Made by a program: the position numbers and the translations under genes
The notes under the pieces: model-generated
What the model was told of the DNA's origin: nothing
The model's database searches: none
What the model saw: only the letters and a program-made list of their open reading frames with translations
NCBI RefSeq assembly: GCF_021044825.1
Contig: NZ_JAJNOC010000001.1
Span: 992,001-1,056,000, forward strand
From: Massilia phyllostachyos
GTDB lineage: Bacteria; Pseudomonadota; Gammaproteobacteria; Burkholderiales; Burkholderiaceae_D
Direction of reading: 5' to 3'
Length of the DNA: 64,000 bases
Part shown: positions 53,891 through 64,000 of the stretch, piece after piece
Layout: the number at the start of each line of letters is the position of its first letter
Position numbering within the stretch: the stretch's first letter is position 1

Positions 53891-55414
53891 TCAGCGGCCG
53901 CGTTTCTCCCGGCGGCACTCCAGGAAGCTGACTACGTGGCCGTTCGGGTCGACCGTCTCCAGGCGCACGTCGAAGCCCCACAGCCGCGCCACGTGTTTCA
54001 GCACTTCCTGGGCCTGCTGGTTCAGCGGACGCCGGTTGAACTGGGTGTGGCGCAGGGTCAGGGCGCGGTCGTCGCGGGTGTTCACCTGCCAGACCTGGAT
54101 GTTCGGCTCGCGGCTGCCGATGTTGTACTGCTCGGCCAGCTTGTGCCGCACATAGCGGTAGCCCTGCTCGTCGTGGATCGCGGAGATGGTCAGCTTGTCG
54201 CTGCGGTCGTCGTCGAGCACGGCGAAGAAGTGGAAGTCGCGGATCAGCTTGGGCGACAGATACTGGGCGATGAAACTCTCGTCCTTGAAGTTGCGCATCG
54301 CGAAGTCCAGCGTCTTGAGCCAGTCGCTGCCGGCCATGTCCGGGAACCAGACGCGGTCTTCCTCGGTTGGATCTTCGCAAATGCGCCGAATGTCGGTCAT
54401 CATCGCGAAACCGAGCGCATACGGGTTGATGCCGCTGTAATACGGGCTGGTCGCCGGGGGCTGGTAGACGACGTTGGTGTGGCTCTGCAGGAATTCCAGC
54501 ATGAAGCCGTCGCCGACGATGCCCTCTTTATAGAGGTCTTGCAGGATGGTGTAGTGCCAGAAGGTGGCCCAGCCTTCGTTCATGACCTGGGTCTGGCGCT
54601 GCGGGTAGAAATACTGGGAGATCTTGCGCGTGATGCGCACCAGCTCGCGTTGCCAGGGTTCCAGCAGCGGCGCGTATTTCTCGATGAAGTAGAGCAGGTT
54701 CTCTTCCGGCTCGGGCGGGAAGCGGGTCGGCGCCGCGGCCGCGATCTGCTCTTCGCGCAGCGGCAGGGTGCGCCAGATCGAATTCACCTGCGACTGGGCG
54801 TATTCCTCACGCTCTTTCTGGCGCGCCTTTTCCTGCGCCACCGAGAGTTTGGCGGGACGCTTGTAGCGGTCCACGCCGTAGTTCTGCAGGGCGTGGCAGG
54901 AATCGAGCAGCTCCTCGACCGCGTCGATGCCGTAGCGCTGTTCGCACTCTGCAATATAGTTCTTGGCAAAGACCATATAGTCGACGATGGCGTCGGCATC
55001 GGTCCAGGTGCGGAACAGGTAGTTGCCTTTGAAGAATGAATTGTGCCCATAAGCAGCATGCGCGATCACCAGGGCCTGCATGGTGAGGCTGTTTTCCTCC
55101 ATCAGGTAGGCGATGCAGGGATTCGAGTTGATGACGATCTCGTAGGCCAGGCCCATCTGGCCACGCCGGTAGCTCTTTTCCGTCGACAGGAAATGCTTGC
55201 CGAAGGACCAGTGGTTATAAGACACCGGCATCCCCACCGAGGTGTAGGCGTCCATCATCTGCTCGGCGGTGATGATCTCGAGCTGGTTCGGGTAGGTGTC
55301 CAGGCCGTAGCGCTTGGCCACCCGCTTGATTTCCTCGTGCGCCTGTTCGATCAGCTCGAAGGTCCATTCGGACTGTTCGGGCAGGGCGCGCGGGTTGCTG
55401 GGGTCTCTTGGCAT
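53891..55414 (-). CDS. SpoVR-family protein
   Basis: 507 residues. GLDTYPNQLEIITAEQMMDAY, FGKHFLSTEKSYRRGQMGLAYEIVINSNPC and HNSFFKGNYLFRTWTDADAIVDY are hallmark SpoVR segments, and VMNEGWATFWHYTILQDLYKEG contains a conserved Glu/His pair. SpoVR is known from spore cortex formation in Bacillus and, with PrkA and YeaH, from stress or nitrogen-limitation in proteobacteria. Biochemistry unsolved. It is last of the prkA-yeaH-spoVR set, 24 bases after yeaH. Confidence 0.94.
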   Translation of the reverse strand: MPRDPSNPRALPEQSEWTFELIEQAHEEIKRVAKRYGLDTYPNQLEIITAEQMMDAYTSVGMPVSYNHWSFGKHFLSTEKSYRRGQMGLAYEIVINSNPCIAYLMEENSLTMQALVIAHAAYGHNSFFKGNYLFRTWTDADAIVDYMVFAKNYIAECEQRYGIDAVEELLDSCHALQNYGVDRYKRPAKLSVAQEKARQKEREEYAQSQVNSIWRTLPLREEQIAAAAPTRFPPEPEENLLYFIEKYAPLLEPWQRELVRITRKISQYFYPQRQTQVMNEGWATFWHYTILQDLYKEGIVGDGFMLEFLQSHTNVVYQPPATSPYYSGINPYALGFAMMTDIRRICEDPTEEDRVWFPDMAGSDWLKTLDFAMRNFKDESFIAQYLSPKLIRDFHFFAVLDDDRSDKLTISAIHDEQGYRYVRHKLAEQYNIGSREPNIQVWQVNTRDDRALTLRHTQFNRRPLNQQAQEVLKHVARLWGFDVRLETVDPNGHVVSFLECRREKRGR

Positions 55415-55438
55415 GGGGTGCCTCCCTTTTCTCGGTCG

Positions 55439-56710
55439 CTATTTCGGCTGCTTCTTGAACAGCTCGCGGAAGACGGGATAGATGTCGGCCGGCGTCACGA
55501 TCTTCTGCATCGCGAAGTTCTTGTGGTGGTCGGCCACCTCGCAGTATTGCTCCCACAGGTTCTGCGGCGGGCCGTCGGTAATCTCGACATAGGTGTAGTA
55601 CTGGACCCGCGGCATGATGGATTGGTTCAGTATCTGCTTGCACAATACCGAGTCGTTGTCCCAGTTGTCGCCGTCCGATGCCTGCGCCACGTAGGCGTTC
55701 CAGTCCGCGCTGCCGTAGCGCTCGGCGATCACCTTCTGCAGCAGGTTCAGCGCCGAGGACACCACGGTGCCGCCCGATTCGCGCGAATGGAAGAACTCGT
55801 TCTCGTCGACCTCGGCCGCCGCCGTGTGGTGGCGGATGAAGACCACTTCGATCTTTTCGTACACGCGCTTGAGGAAGAGGTAGAGCAGGATGAAGAAGCG
55901 CTTGGCGGTGTCCTTGCGGGTCTCGTCCATCGAGCCGGACACGTCCATGATGCAGAACATCACCGCCTGGGTGCTGGGTTTCGGCACCTTGATGCGGTTC
56001 GAGTAGCGCAGGTCGAAGGGATCGATGAAGGGAATCGCGTTGAGGCGGATGTGCAGGTGGTGGATCTTGTCCTTGAGTGCGATGACGTCTTCGTCGTCCG
56101 CCGGGGCGCCCTCGTCGAACAGGGCCTGCAGCGCTTCCTCCGCCTCCTTGAGCTGGCGCTTGGCCGGGCCGCCGACGGCGATGCGGCGCCCCAGCGCGCC
56201 GCGCAGCGAGCGCAGCACGTGGATGTTGGACGGAGTGCCGGACACGTTGTAGCCGGCGCGCTGGTTCTTGAACTCGACGGTCTGCGACAGCTGGGTCTTG
56301 ACCATGTTTGGCAGCTCGAGGTCTTCGAAGAAATAGTTCATGAACTCTTCGCGCGACAGCTCGAAGATGAAATCGTCCTCGCTGGTCTGGTCGCTGTTGC
56401 CGGCGCGTCCGCGCCCTGGCCCGCCGCCGCCGCTGCGCGGGCGGTTGAACTGGTCGCCTTTCTGGTATTCGGTATTGCCGGGATTGACGGTTTCCCAGAC
56501 GCCGCCGTGGGCGTGGCCGAAGTGGGGCTCGTTCACGTCCTTCACGGGAATCGTGACCTTTTCGCCGTTTTCGATATCGGTAATCGAGCGGCCCTTGATG
56601 GCGCGGCCCACCGCGTCCTTGATCTGCGATTTATAACGGCGCAGAAAGCGTTCGCGGTTGACCGCAGACTTGTTCTTGCCCTGCAAGCGACGGTCGATGA
56701 GGTAAGTCAA
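55439..56710 (-). CDS. yeaH: YeaH/YhbH-family (DUF444) protein
   Basis: 423 residues from a TTG start at 56710. The family N-terminus MTYLIDRRLQGKNKS and an AGGAGGG 8 bases upstream support this rare start. RERFLRRYKSQIKDAVGRAI and GGVWETVNPGNTEYQKGDQF follow. The C-terminal half has a VWA-like domain: FCIMDVSGSMDETRKDTAK carries the MIDAS-type D-x-S-x-S. In E. coli YeaH is made with the kinase YeaG (PrkA). It lies 158 bases after prkA. Confidence 0.94.
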   Translation of the reverse strand: MTYLIDRRLQGKNKSAVNRERFLRRYKSQIKDAVGRAIKGRSITDIENGEKVTIPVKDVNEPHFGHAHGGVWETVNPGNTEYQKGDQFNRPRSGGGGPGRGRAGNSDQTSEDDFIFELSREEFMNYFFEDLELPNMVKTQLSQTVEFKNQRAGYNVSGTPSNIHVLRSLRGALGRRIAVGGPAKRQLKEAEEALQALFDEGAPADDEDVIALKDKIHHLHIRLNAIPFIDPFDLRYSNRIKVPKPSTQAVMFCIMDVSGSMDETRKDTAKRFFILLYLFLKRVYEKIEVVFIRHHTAAAEVDENEFFHSRESGGTVVSSALNLLQKVIAERYGSADWNAYVAQASDGDNWDNDSVLCKQILNQSIMPRVQYYTYVEITDGPPQNLWEQYCEVADHHKNFAMQKIVTPADIYPVFRELFKKQPK

Positions 56711-56868
56711 AACATTCCCTCCTGCTCTAATTCGCGGACCGGCAGCCTTCCGGTGCCCCTATCTTAATACGCTGCGTGAATGCGCGTGTGGCGCGCGCGT
56801 GCTTGCGGACGCACGGGCCAGAAACAGGGGATGCGCCGTCATCCGGCGCATCCGGCCGCCGCATGTGC

Positions 56869-58791
56869 CTACGAAGACTTCCGCACGCGCAGATACCATT
56901 CGCACAGCAGCCGCACCTGCTTCGGCGTATAGCCCTTCTCGACCATGCGGGCGACGAAGTCGGCGTGCTTGTTGGCATCCTCGGCGCTCGCCTTGGCATT
57001 GAAGGAAATCACCGGCAGGAGTTCCTCGGTGTTCGAGAACATCTTCTTCTCGATCACGCTACGGAATTTCTCGTAGCTGGTCCAGGCCGGGTTCTTGCCG
57101 GCATTGGTGGCCCGCGCGCGCAGGCTGAAGTTGACGATCTCGTTGCGGAAATCCTTGGGATTCGAGATGCCGGCCGGCTTTTCGATCTTCTCGAGCTCGG
57201 CGTTCAGCGATTCGCGGTCGAAGCTCTCGCCGGTGTCGGGGTCGCGGAATTCCTGGTCCTGGATCCAGAAGTCGGCAAAGGTCACGTAGCGGTCGAAGAT
57301 GTTCTGGCCGTACTCCGAGTAACTTTCCAGGTAGGCAGTCTGGATTTCCTTGCCGATGAAGTCGACATAGCGCTGCGCCAGGTGTTCCTTGATATAGGAC
57401 ATGTAGCGCTGCTCGGTCTCCGGCGGGAACTGCTCGCGTTCGATCTGCTGCTCGAGCACGTAGAGCAGGTGCACCGGATTGGCGGCCACTTCGGTATTGT
57501 CGAAGTTGAAGACCTTGGACAGGATCTTGAACGCGAAGCGGGTCGACAGGCCGTTCATGCCTTCGTCCACGCCGGCGTAGTCGACGTACTCGTGCATCGA
57601 CTTGGCCTTCGGATCGGTGTCCTTCAGGTTCTCGCCGTCGTACACCAGCATCTTCGAATAGATGCTGGAATTCTCCGGGTCCTTCAGGCGCGACAGGATC
57701 GCGAACTGCGCCATCATGCGCAGGGTGCCCGGCGCGCAAGGCGCCTTGTCGAGCGAGGAGTTGTACAGCAGCTTGTCGTAGATCTTGATCTCGTCCGACA
57801 CACGCAGGCAGTAGGGCACCTTGACGATATAGATACGGTCGAGGAAAGCCTCGTTGTTGCGGTTGTTGCGGAAGGTCTTCCACTCCGACTCGTTCGAGTG
57901 CGCCAGCACGATGCCCTCGAAGGGGATCGCGCCGAAGCCCTCGGTGCCCTTGTAGTTGCCTTCCTGGGTCGCGGTCAGCAGCGGATGCAGCACCTTGATC
58001 GGCGCCTTGAACATCTCGACGAATTCCATCAGGCCCTGGTTTGCGAGGCACAGACCGCCCGAGTAGCTGTAGGCGTCCGGATCGTCCTGGGCATAGTCCT
58101 CAAGCTTGCGGATGTCGACCTTGCCGACCAGCGAGGAAATGTCCTGGTTGTTTTCGTCGCCCGGCTCGGTCTTCGAGACCGCGATCTGCTTCAGGATCGA
58201 GGGGTAGCGCTTGACCACGCGGAACTTGTTGATGTCGCCGCCGAACTCGTGCAGGCGCTTGACGGCCCAGGGGCTCGGGATGGCGCGCAGGTAGCGGCGC
58301 GGGATGCCGTAGTCTTCCTCGAGGATGGTGCCGTCCTCGGCTTCGCTGAACAGGCCCAGCGGGGATTCATTGACCGGAGAGCCCTTGATCGCATAGAAGG
58401 GCACGTGTTCCATCAGGCTCTTGAGCTTTTCGGCGATCGAGGACTTGCCGCCGCCGACCGGGCCCAGCAGATAAAGGATCTGCTTGCGCTCTTCCAGGCC
58501 TTGCGCCGCGTGGCGGAAGTAGGAGACCACTTGCTCGATCACTTCTTCCATGCCGTAGAACTCGCGGAAGGCCGGATAGACCTTGATCACTTTATTCGCA
58601 AAAATACGCGACAGACGCGGGTCGAGGCGGGTGTCGACCAGGGTAGGTTCGCCGATGGCGGCCAGCATGCGTTCCGGCGCGCTGGCGTAGGTCAGGGGAT
58701 CTTTCTTGCACAGCGCCAGGAACTCCGCCATGGAGTATTCCTCTTCGCGGGTACGCTCGTAGCGGGCTGCGTAGTTATCAAAGATGCTCAT
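56869..58791 (-). CDS. prkA: PrkA-family serine protein kinase
   Basis: 640 residues, the usual length. An AAA-type N-terminal domain carries Walker A LLGPVGGGKSS (about 108-118), and PFEGIVLAHSNESEW is a family motif. A C-terminal PrkA domain (about 390-640) includes VDYAGVDEGMNGLSTRFAFK. YeaG/PrkA is a stress-linked kinase or AAA protease; in E. coli it is under RpoS and NtrC control. First gene of the cluster; a 640-base non-coding region lies upstream. Confidence 0.94.
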   Translation of the reverse strand: MSIFDNYAARYERTREEEYSMAEFLALCKKDPLTYASAPERMLAAIGEPTLVDTRLDPRLSRIFANKVIKVYPAFREFYGMEEVIEQVVSYFRHAAQGLEERKQILYLLGPVGGGKSSIAEKLKSLMEHVPFYAIKGSPVNESPLGLFSEAEDGTILEEDYGIPRRYLRAIPSPWAVKRLHEFGGDINKFRVVKRYPSILKQIAVSKTEPGDENNQDISSLVGKVDIRKLEDYAQDDPDAYSYSGGLCLANQGLMEFVEMFKAPIKVLHPLLTATQEGNYKGTEGFGAIPFEGIVLAHSNESEWKTFRNNRNNEAFLDRIYIVKVPYCLRVSDEIKIYDKLLYNSSLDKAPCAPGTLRMMAQFAILSRLKDPENSSIYSKMLVYDGENLKDTDPKAKSMHEYVDYAGVDEGMNGLSTRFAFKILSKVFNFDNTEVAANPVHLLYVLEQQIEREQFPPETEQRYMSYIKEHLAQRYVDFIGKEIQTAYLESYSEYGQNIFDRYVTFADFWIQDQEFRDPDTGESFDRESLNAELEKIEKPAGISNPKDFRNEIVNFSLRARATNAGKNPAWTSYEKFRSVIEKKMFSNTEELLPVISFNAKASAEDANKHADFVARMVEKGYTPKQVRLLCEWYLRVRKSS

Positions 58792-60446
<1,655 letters not shown>

Positions 60447-60461
60447 ATACGAAGGATCCGC

Positions 60462-63005
60462 ATGTTCCTCCAGTCCCTCCGCATGACCGCGCGCGACTGG
60501 CGCGCCGGCGAATTGCGCTTCCTGCTGGTCGCCCTGATCGTGGCCGTGTCGGCCCTGGCATCAAGCGGCTTCTTCATCGACCGCATGCGCGCGGGCCTGG
60601 AGCGCGACGCGCACCAGCTGCTGGGCGCCGACCTCCTTGTGAATGGCGACGACCCGATGCCGGAGCGCTGGCGCGAGGAGGCGCGCCGGCGCGGCCTGGT
60701 GGTGGCCGATTTCGTCTCCTTCCAGAGCATGGCGCAGGCGGGGGAGGGCGAGGATACCCAGGCCAAGCTGGCGGCCGTGAAGGCGGTCTCGAACGGCTAC
60801 CCGCTGCGCGGCCAGCTCACCATCACCACCGACCCGGTTGCCGCCAGCCGCGCGCTCGGCACGAAGACCACGAGCACCCCGGAACCGGGCACCGTCTGGG
60901 TCGACGCCAACCTGCTGCCGGCCCTGCGCACGCAGGTGGGCGGCAGCATCCAGCTCGGCGAAACCACGTTCCGCATCGCCCAGCTGATCGCGGCCGAACC
61001 GGACAAGGGGGCATCCTTCGCCAACTTCGCGCCGCGCGTGATGCTGTCGCTGCAGGACCTGCCGGGAACGAAACTGGTCGACGCCTTCTCTCGCGTGGCC
61101 TACCGCCTGCAGGTGGCGTCCAGCTCCCGGAACGACCTGGCCGGCGTGCAGGCCTTCGAACAGTGGCTGCGTAACGACATCAAGACCAACAATGTGCGCG
61201 GCGTGCGCATCGAGACCCTGGAAAACGGCCGCCCCGAGATGCGCGCCACGCTCGACCGCGCCGACAGCTTCCTGTCCCTGGTCGGCCTCCTGTCGGCCAT
61301 GCTGGCGGCGGTCGCGGTGGCGATGGCCGCGCGCCGCTTCATGCAGCGCCACCTGGACGCCTGCGCCATGCTGCGTTGCCTCGGCATGACCCAGAACCAG
61401 GTCGGCGCCATGTACCTGATCGAATTCACCATCGTCGGGCTGGCGGGCAGCCTGCTCGGCGTGCTGGTCGGCTTCGGCGCCCATTTCATCCTGCTCGAAC
61501 TGGTCAAGAGCCTGCTGCCGCCGGACCTGCCGCCGGTCTCGCTCCTGCCGGCCCTGCAGGGCGTGGCGACCGGGATGCTGCTGCTGGTCGGCTTCGCGCT
61601 GCCGCCGGTGCTCCAACTGCGCAACGTGCCGCACAACCGCGTGATCCGGCGCGAAGCCGCGGCGCCGCAGCCGCTGGCGCTGGCCACTTACGGCCTCGGC
61701 ATCGGCGTGTTCCTGGCGCTCTTGCTGTGGCAGGCCGGGGACACGAAGATCGCCCTGATGACGGCCGGCGGCTTCCTCGGCGGCCTGGGCCTGTTCGCGC
61801 TGGTTGCATGGCTCGGCCTGCGCGCGCTGCGCCACCTGCGCGGCCTGTTCAAGCACCAGTCCTGGCGCTTCGCCATCACCTCGCTGCAGCGCCGCCCCGG
61901 CGCCACCGTGGTGCAGGTGGTGTCGCTGTCGCTCGGTCTGATGGCGCTCCTGATCCTCACCGTGGTGCGCGGCGACCTGATGTCGGCCTGGCGCACGGCG
62001 ACCCCGCCGGACGCGCCGAACCGCTTCATCATCAACATCCAGCCGGAGCAGGCGGCGGGCGTCGAGCAGCAGCTGCGCGGGGCCGGCGTGAACAAACCGG
62101 TGCTGTACCCGATGATCCGCGGCCGCCTCACCGCCGTGAACGGCAAGCCGGTCACGCGCGACACCTACCAGGACGGCGACGCGCGCCGCCTGGCCGAGCG
62201 CGAATTCAACCTGTCGACCACGGCGAACCTGCCGGAGACGAACGAGATCATCGCCGGCAGCTGGTACAAGGACGGCCCCGGCGTGGCCGAGGCCTCGGTC
62301 GAGCAGAGCCTGGCCGCGCGCCTGGGCTTGAAGCTGGGCGACACGATGCGCTTCGACATGGGCGGCATCCCGGTCGAGGCGAAGATCACCAGCCTGCGCA
62401 AGCTGGAATGGGGCTCGATGCGCGCCAACTTCTTCGTCATCATCAATCCGCAAGCGATGGTGAATGCGCCGAAGAGTTATATGACGGCCTTCCACCTGCC
62501 GGGCGGCGCGCAGGCCGGCCCGAACGACCTGACCAATACCCTGAGCCGCAACTACCCGAACCTGAGCGTGATCGACGTCTCCGGCATCATCCGCCAGCTG
62601 CAGGACGTGCTGGACCAGGTGGTGGTGGCGGTCGAATTCCTGTTCACCTTCACCCTGGCCTCGGGCGTGCTGGTGCTGTATGCGGCGCTGATGGGGTCGC
62701 AGTCCGAGCGCACCCGCGAGGCCGGCCTGCTGCGCGCCCTCGGCGCCACCAAAGGGCAACTGGCGCAGGCGCAGCGCATCGAGTTCCTGCTGGTGGGCGG
62801 CCTGTCCGGCATGCTGGCCGCGAGCGGCGCCGCGGCGATGGGCTGGGCGCTGGCCGAGTATGCGTTCAAGTTCGCCTGGCGCTTCGAGCCGCAGGTGTGG
62901 CTGGCGGGCGTGGCGGTCGGCGCCGTGTGCGCGCTGATCGGCGGCTGGCTGGGACTGCGCAGCGTGCTGCGCCAGCCGCCGCTGCAGACCCTGCGCGAAG
63001 CCTGA
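60462..63005 (+). CDS. Large FtsX/MacB-type ABC permease
   Basis: 847 residues. An N-terminal helix (FLLVALIVAVSALASSGFFI), a long periplasmic MacB-PCD-like domain, then two FtsX blocks with helices near FLSLVGLLSAMLAAVAVAMA, LIEFTIVGLAGSLLGVLVGF and, at the end, FTFTLASGVLVLYAALMGSQ and LLVGGLSGMLAASGAAAMGW. The layout matches YbbP-type permeases, which usually pair with a YbbA-type ATPase. No ATPase gene is adjacent in this window. Substrate (lipid, lipoprotein or other) unknown. Confidence 0.88.
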   Translation: MFLQSLRMTARDWRAGELRFLLVALIVAVSALASSGFFIDRMRAGLERDAHQLLGADLLVNGDDPMPERWREEARRRGLVVADFVSFQSMAQAGEGEDTQAKLAAVKAVSNGYPLRGQLTITTDPVAASRALGTKTTSTPEPGTVWVDANLLPALRTQVGGSIQLGETTFRIAQLIAAEPDKGASFANFAPRVMLSLQDLPGTKLVDAFSRVAYRLQVASSSRNDLAGVQAFEQWLRNDIKTNNVRGVRIETLENGRPEMRATLDRADSFLSLVGLLSAMLAAVAVAMAARRFMQRHLDACAMLRCLGMTQNQVGAMYLIEFTIVGLAGSLLGVLVGFGAHFILLELVKSLLPPDLPPVSLLPALQGVATGMLLLVGFALPPVLQLRNVPHNRVIRREAAAPQPLALATYGLGIGVFLALLLWQAGDTKIALMTAGGFLGGLGLFALVAWLGLRALRHLRGLFKHQSWRFAITSLQRRPGATVVQVVSLSLGLMALLILTVVRGDLMSAWRTATPPDAPNRFIINIQPEQAAGVEQQLRGAGVNKPVLYPMIRGRLTAVNGKPVTRDTYQDGDARRLAEREFNLSTTANLPETNEIIAGSWYKDGPGVAEASVEQSLAARLGLKLGDTMRFDMGGIPVEAKITSLRKLEWGSMRANFFVIINPQAMVNAPKSYMTAFHLPGGAQAGPNDLTNTLSRNYPNLSVIDVSGIIRQLQDVLDQVVVAVEFLFTFTLASGVLVLYAALMGSQSERTREAGLLRALGATKGQLAQAQRIEFLLVGGLSGMLAASGAAAMGWALAEYAFKFAWRFEPQVWLAGVAVGAVCALIGGWLGLRSVLRQPPLQTLREA

Positions 63006-63020
63006 GCGGGATTGCAACAA

Positions 63021-63057
63021 GCGCAGCCGGGGCTGTCATTCGACGCCCCGGCTGCGC
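63021..63057. repeat. Perfect 13-bp hairpin
   Basis: GCGCAGCCGGGGC (63021-63033) and GCCCCGGCTGCGC (63045-63057) with an 11-base loop, between the permease and the globin gene. Only TATC follows, so it is a Rho-independent terminator only if U-tract-free; it may be an operator or a repeat. Confidence 0.55.
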
Positions 63058-63069
63058 TATCATGCAGGC

Positions 63070-63480
63070 ATGTCTGAATCCGAATCGAACACCCCCGAAG
63101 CACGAACGCTGTACGAGATCATGGGCGGCGAAGCGCGCCTGCGCGAACTGGTCGACCGCTTCTACGACCTGATGCAGCTCGAGCCCGAATTCGCCGGGAT
63201 CCACGCGATGCACCCGGTCCCCAACGACAGCTCGCGCGAAAAACTCTTCATGTTCCTGTCCGGCTGGATGGGCGGGCCCGACCTCTTCGTCGAACGCTAC
63301 GGCCACCCGCGCCTGCGCGCGCGCCACTTGCCGTTCGCGATCGGCACCAAGGAGCGCGACCAGTGGCTGCGCGCCATGGCGTGGGCGATGGAAGACCTGG
63401 GCTACGACGACGCGCTGCGCGTGCGCCTGATGCAGGCCTTCTTCAATACCGCCGACTGGATGCGGAACAAGGCGGATTAA
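63070..63480 (+). CDS. Group II truncated hemoglobin
   Basis: 136 residues. The 2-on-2 globin pattern is visible: YEIMGGEARLRELVDRFYDL (B10 Tyr32), then the EF-loop, proximal His86 in RARHLPFAIG and Trp99 (G8), a group II marker. It likely binds O2 or NO with a role in redox or nitrosative stress. A MSESESNTPEAR N-tail is disordered. Three bases separate it from rmuC. Confidence 0.93.
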   Translation: MSESESNTPEARTLYEIMGGEARLRELVDRFYDLMQLEPEFAGIHAMHPVPNDSSREKLFMFLSGWMGGPDLFVERYGHPRLRARHLPFAIGTKERDQWLRAMAWAMEDLGYDDALRVRLMQAFFNTADWMRNKAD

Positions 63481-63483
63481 GCG

Positions 63484-64000
63484 ATGAACATCGTCGAGAT
63501 CCTGCTGCTGGTGGCGGTGCTGGTCGTGATCGCCCTGCAGTTCCTGCTGTTGACCCGGGCCCGCGCAAACGGCGACGGCCAGCACATCGAACGCCTGGAG
63601 CGCGAACTGCGCCTCGAGATGCAATCGACCGCCCAGGCCACGCGCCAGGAAGTGGCGGGGCATATGGGCCAGTACCACGCGGCTTCGGTGCAGCAGTTCG
63701 ACAGCATGCGCCAGCAGATGCAGCTGCAATCGAGCAGCGGCCGCGAGGAGCAGGCGCGTTCGCTGAAGCGCTTCGCCGACACCTTGCAGCTGACGCTGTC
63801 GAACCTGACCGAATCGAACGCCCAGCGCATGCTCGAGGTGCGCGGCACGCTCGAGACCAAAATCCGCGACCTGCAGGCCGATAATGCGAAACGCCTGGAA
63901 GAGATGCGCCAGACGGTCGACGAGAAGCTGCACGCGACGCTGGAGACGCGCCTGACGGAATCGTTCCGCCAGGTTAGCGAGCGCCTGGAAAAGGTGCACC
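63484..64000 (+). CDS. rmuC: DNA recombination protein RmuC (partial, 5' end)
   Basis: 172 residues to the window edge, no stop. An N-terminal membrane helix (IVEILLLVAVLVVIALQFLL) is followed by a long coiled coil: QSTAQATRQEVAGHMGQYHA, MRQQMQLQSSSGREEQARSL and the RmuC pattern KIRDLQADNAKRLEEMRQ, then LTESFRQVSERLEKV. RmuC is a nuclease-fold protein that limits recombination at inverted repeats; its catalytic part lies beyond the window. Confidence 0.93.
   Translation, partial: MNIVEILLLVAVLVVIALQFLLLTRARANGDGQHIERLERELRLEMQSTAQATRQEVAGHMGQYHAASVQQFDSMRQQMQLQSSSGREEQARSLKRFADTLQLTLSNLTESNAQRMLEVRGTLETKIRDLQADNAKRLEEMRQTVDEKLHATLETRLTESFRQVSERLEKVH

Noticed and set aside
60561-63020. 819-residue ORF antisense to the FtsX-type permease
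   Set aside because: Same reason: His/Gln/Arg-rich low-complexity product opposite a well-supported membrane protein.

Overview
The window is chromosomal DNA from a high-GC betaproteobacterium of the Burkholderiales, most likely Oxalobacteraceae (Massilia/Duganella/Janthinobacterium type). This rests on the codon bias of the core genes (a sampled core line at 10021 is 39/60 G+C), the gene order rpmB-rpmG, radC, fkpB-ispH and ribF-ileS-lspA-coaBC-dut, a PHA phasin, and the Bpt/Aat leucyl-transferase pair. Genus is inference; no ribosomal RNA is present.

Layout. (1) 1-4712 is AT-richer accessory DNA (sampled line at 2041 is 25/60 G+C) abutting the 3' end of a tRNA-Lys gene, as an integrated island would. 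It carries three co-directional minus-strand genes: a protein with a HEPN-type R-X6-H motif, a GHKL ATPase with a C-terminal PD-(D/E)XK-like motif, and a small DUF6998-like PD-(D/E)XK protein. I read this as a candidate, unnamed defence operon. The tRNA-Lys 3' strand has three non-Watson-Crick positions, as if supplied by the element. (2) 4.8-8.1 kb: PilB/GspE-type ATPase, SpeE-like protein, glycine-zipper protein. (3) 8.5-13.6 kb: barstar-like, purN, an RsmB-type methyltransferase, MscS channel, desaturase. (4) 13.7-17.9 kb: ribosomal proteins L33/L28, radC, fkpB-ispH and two unknown secreted proteins. (5) 18.1-21.7 kb: four-gene branched-chain amino acid-type ABC operon (livHMGF). (6) 22-27.3 kb: phasin, EamA transporter plus nitroreductase, PBP7, IclR regulator, DgkA. 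(7) 27.3-32.9 kb: a sulfur block (1-Cys peroxiredoxin, TSUP exporter, cysTWA and a CysB-like regulator) with the same ~23-nt motif upstream of all three transcription units. (8) 33-37.4 kb: aldo/keto reductase, pyrD, bpt, aat, NUDIX. (9) 37.5-42.6 kb: initiator tRNA-Met, orphan Tdi1-type immunity protein, small RHH-like protein, AlkA-type glycosylase, EamA transporter, XdhC, and an M48-like lipoprotein lacking catalytic residues. (10) 42.6-48.9 kb: ribF-ileS-lspA-coaBC-dut. (11) 49-53 kb: tonB-exbB-exbD-exbD-TPR. (12) 53.9-58.8 kb: prkA-yeaH-spoVR stress cluster. (13) 59.4-64 kb: adenosine/adenine deaminase, a large FtsX-type permease, group II truncated hemoglobin and the start of rmuC.

No CRISPR array, complete prophage, transposase or rRNA was seen. 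Three intergenic regions carry REP-like hairpin pairs with shared flanks, and one carries a 94-bp inverted-repeat element. Most long ORFs on the opposite strand of core genes are high-GC shadows and were left out.
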